Shown here in pieces: positions 6,464 to 6,867 of a stretch of 6,867 bases of DNA. The stretch spans positions 1-6,867 of the forward strand of contig JAEZKI010000456.1 in NCBI GenBank assembly GCA_023415525.1. Reading direction: 5' to 3'. This stretch comes from Bacillota bacterium. GTDB taxonomy: Bacteria > Bacillota > Clostridia > Lachnospirales > Cellulosilyticaceae. Position 1 is the first letter of the stretch. Each line of letters opens with the position of its first letter. Below the pieces are notes generated by a model that did no database searches, was not told where the DNA came from, and saw nothing but the letters and a program-made list of their open reading frames with translations. Position numbers and translations under genes: made by a program.

Positions 6464-6821
6464 ATTCTTCTTCTGGACCTTCTTCAAATTCTCCAAAGAA
6501 AAGTTCATCAAATTCTGCTGCTACTTTTTCATATTCTTCATCTGTTTCGATTTCGTCTAATTTGACTTCATCACCCTCTTCAGAATAACGGAAGATTAAA
6601 ACTTCGTCTTCATCTTGTGGTGCTACAGCAATATATTCTATATCATCTACTTCAAAAATACTAAGTACATCACATGGTACTTCTTTGTCTTCATCTTCAA
6701 AGGTAATATAGATCACAGAACCTTCTTCTTCGCCACATCCACAATCGCAACCATTTTCATCATGATCACAGCCACAATTATTTTCTTCGTGGTCACAACC
6801 ACATTTTTTGTTTTCTTCCAT
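6462..6821 (-). CDS. DUF1292 family protein with Cys/His-rich N-terminal repeat
   Basis: This 119-residue, strongly acidic protein has a DUF1292 (YrzB-like) domain at about residues 35-109. It is recognised by the pattern of an I.F.DED.(E).. strand, VL.IFEVDDIEYIAVAP (52-68), E..IFRY..EGD (73-84) and an acidic C-terminal helix ending FDELF. The domain has no known biochemical function. Ahead of it lies a Cys-rich segment with a 9-residue period: CGCDHEENN (7-15), CGCDHDENG (16-24) and CDCGCG (25-30). That makes seven Cys and two His within 23 residues, which suggests metal binding (inference). The ATG at 6821 has an ideal AAGGAGG 8 nt upstream at 6830-6836. The gene is monocistronic as far as the window shows, with an extended -10 element before it and a strong terminator at its stop. 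In other Firmicutes DUF1292 genes often sit near ruvX; that neighbour would be outside this window. Confidence 0.9.
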   Translation of the reverse strand: MEENKKCGCDHEENNCGCDHDENGCDCGCGEEEGSVIYITFEDEDKEVPCDVLSIFEVDDIEYIAVAPQDEDEVLIFRYSEEGDEVKLDEIETDEEYEKVAAEFDELFFGEFEEGPEEE

Positions 6822-6855
6822 GTTTCGTTCCTCCTTAGGAATGGATTACATTTTT

Positions 6856-6864
6856 ATTATAACA
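6856..6864 (-). promoter_or_regulatory. Extended -10 promoter element of the DUF1292 gene
   Basis: The minus strand carries TGTTATAAT, a consensus TATAAT hexamer preceded by the TGn extension. Transcription would start near 6849, giving a leader of about 28 nt that includes the AAGGAGG site. The -35 region would fall just outside the window and cannot be assessed. Confidence 0.55.
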
Positions 6865-6867
6865 TAC

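Noticed and set aside
1..6867. CRISPR arrays, insertion sequences, tRNA or rRNA genes, riboswitches
   Set aside because: No spaced direct repeats, transposase motifs, terminal inverted repeats or structured RNA signatures were seen, and no gap between genes exceeds about 85 nt.

Overview
The window reads as ordinary core chromosome of an AT-rich, low-GC Gram-positive bacterium, most likely a member of the Clostridia (perhaps Lachnospirales; this finer placement is a guess). The reasons are strong AAGGAGG-type ribosome binding sites, sigma-A-like promoter elements, and Firmicute-typical families (DUF1292, DUF896/UPF0291, a kinase-only ProB). All seven genes lie on the minus strand, so transcription runs from the right end of the window to the left. 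The plus strand shows no credible gene.

From right to left: (1) a small DUF1292 protein with a Cys/His-rich N-terminal repeat has its own extended -10 promoter element at the window edge and a strong hairpin terminator that includes its stop codon. (2) A membrane-anchored cyclophilin-type peptidyl-prolyl isomerase has several substituted active-site positions, including the usual catalytic Arg. (3-4) A type II topoisomerase pair follows, B subunit (parE/gyrB-like) then A subunit (parC/gyrA-like), 15-18 nt apart, preceded by a good TTGACA-N17-TACAGT promoter. (5) Glutamate 5-kinase (proB) lacks the PUA domain. (6) A DUF896 protein comes next. (7) A 5-formyltetrahydrofolate cyclo-ligase overlaps it by about 20 nt and runs off the left end of the window.

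Genes 3-7 are separated by 25 nt or less, or overlap, so they probably form one operon that combines DNA topology, the first step of proline synthesis and folate recycling. No proA lies directly after proB. No mobile element, CRISPR array, tRNA/rRNA or sign of horizontal transfer was seen. I do not find an undescribed system here. The most distinctive features are the divergence of the topoisomerase pair (short C-terminal domain without a GyrA box, altered TOPRIM motif), the altered cyclophilin active site, and the Cys-rich repeat on the DUF1292 protein.
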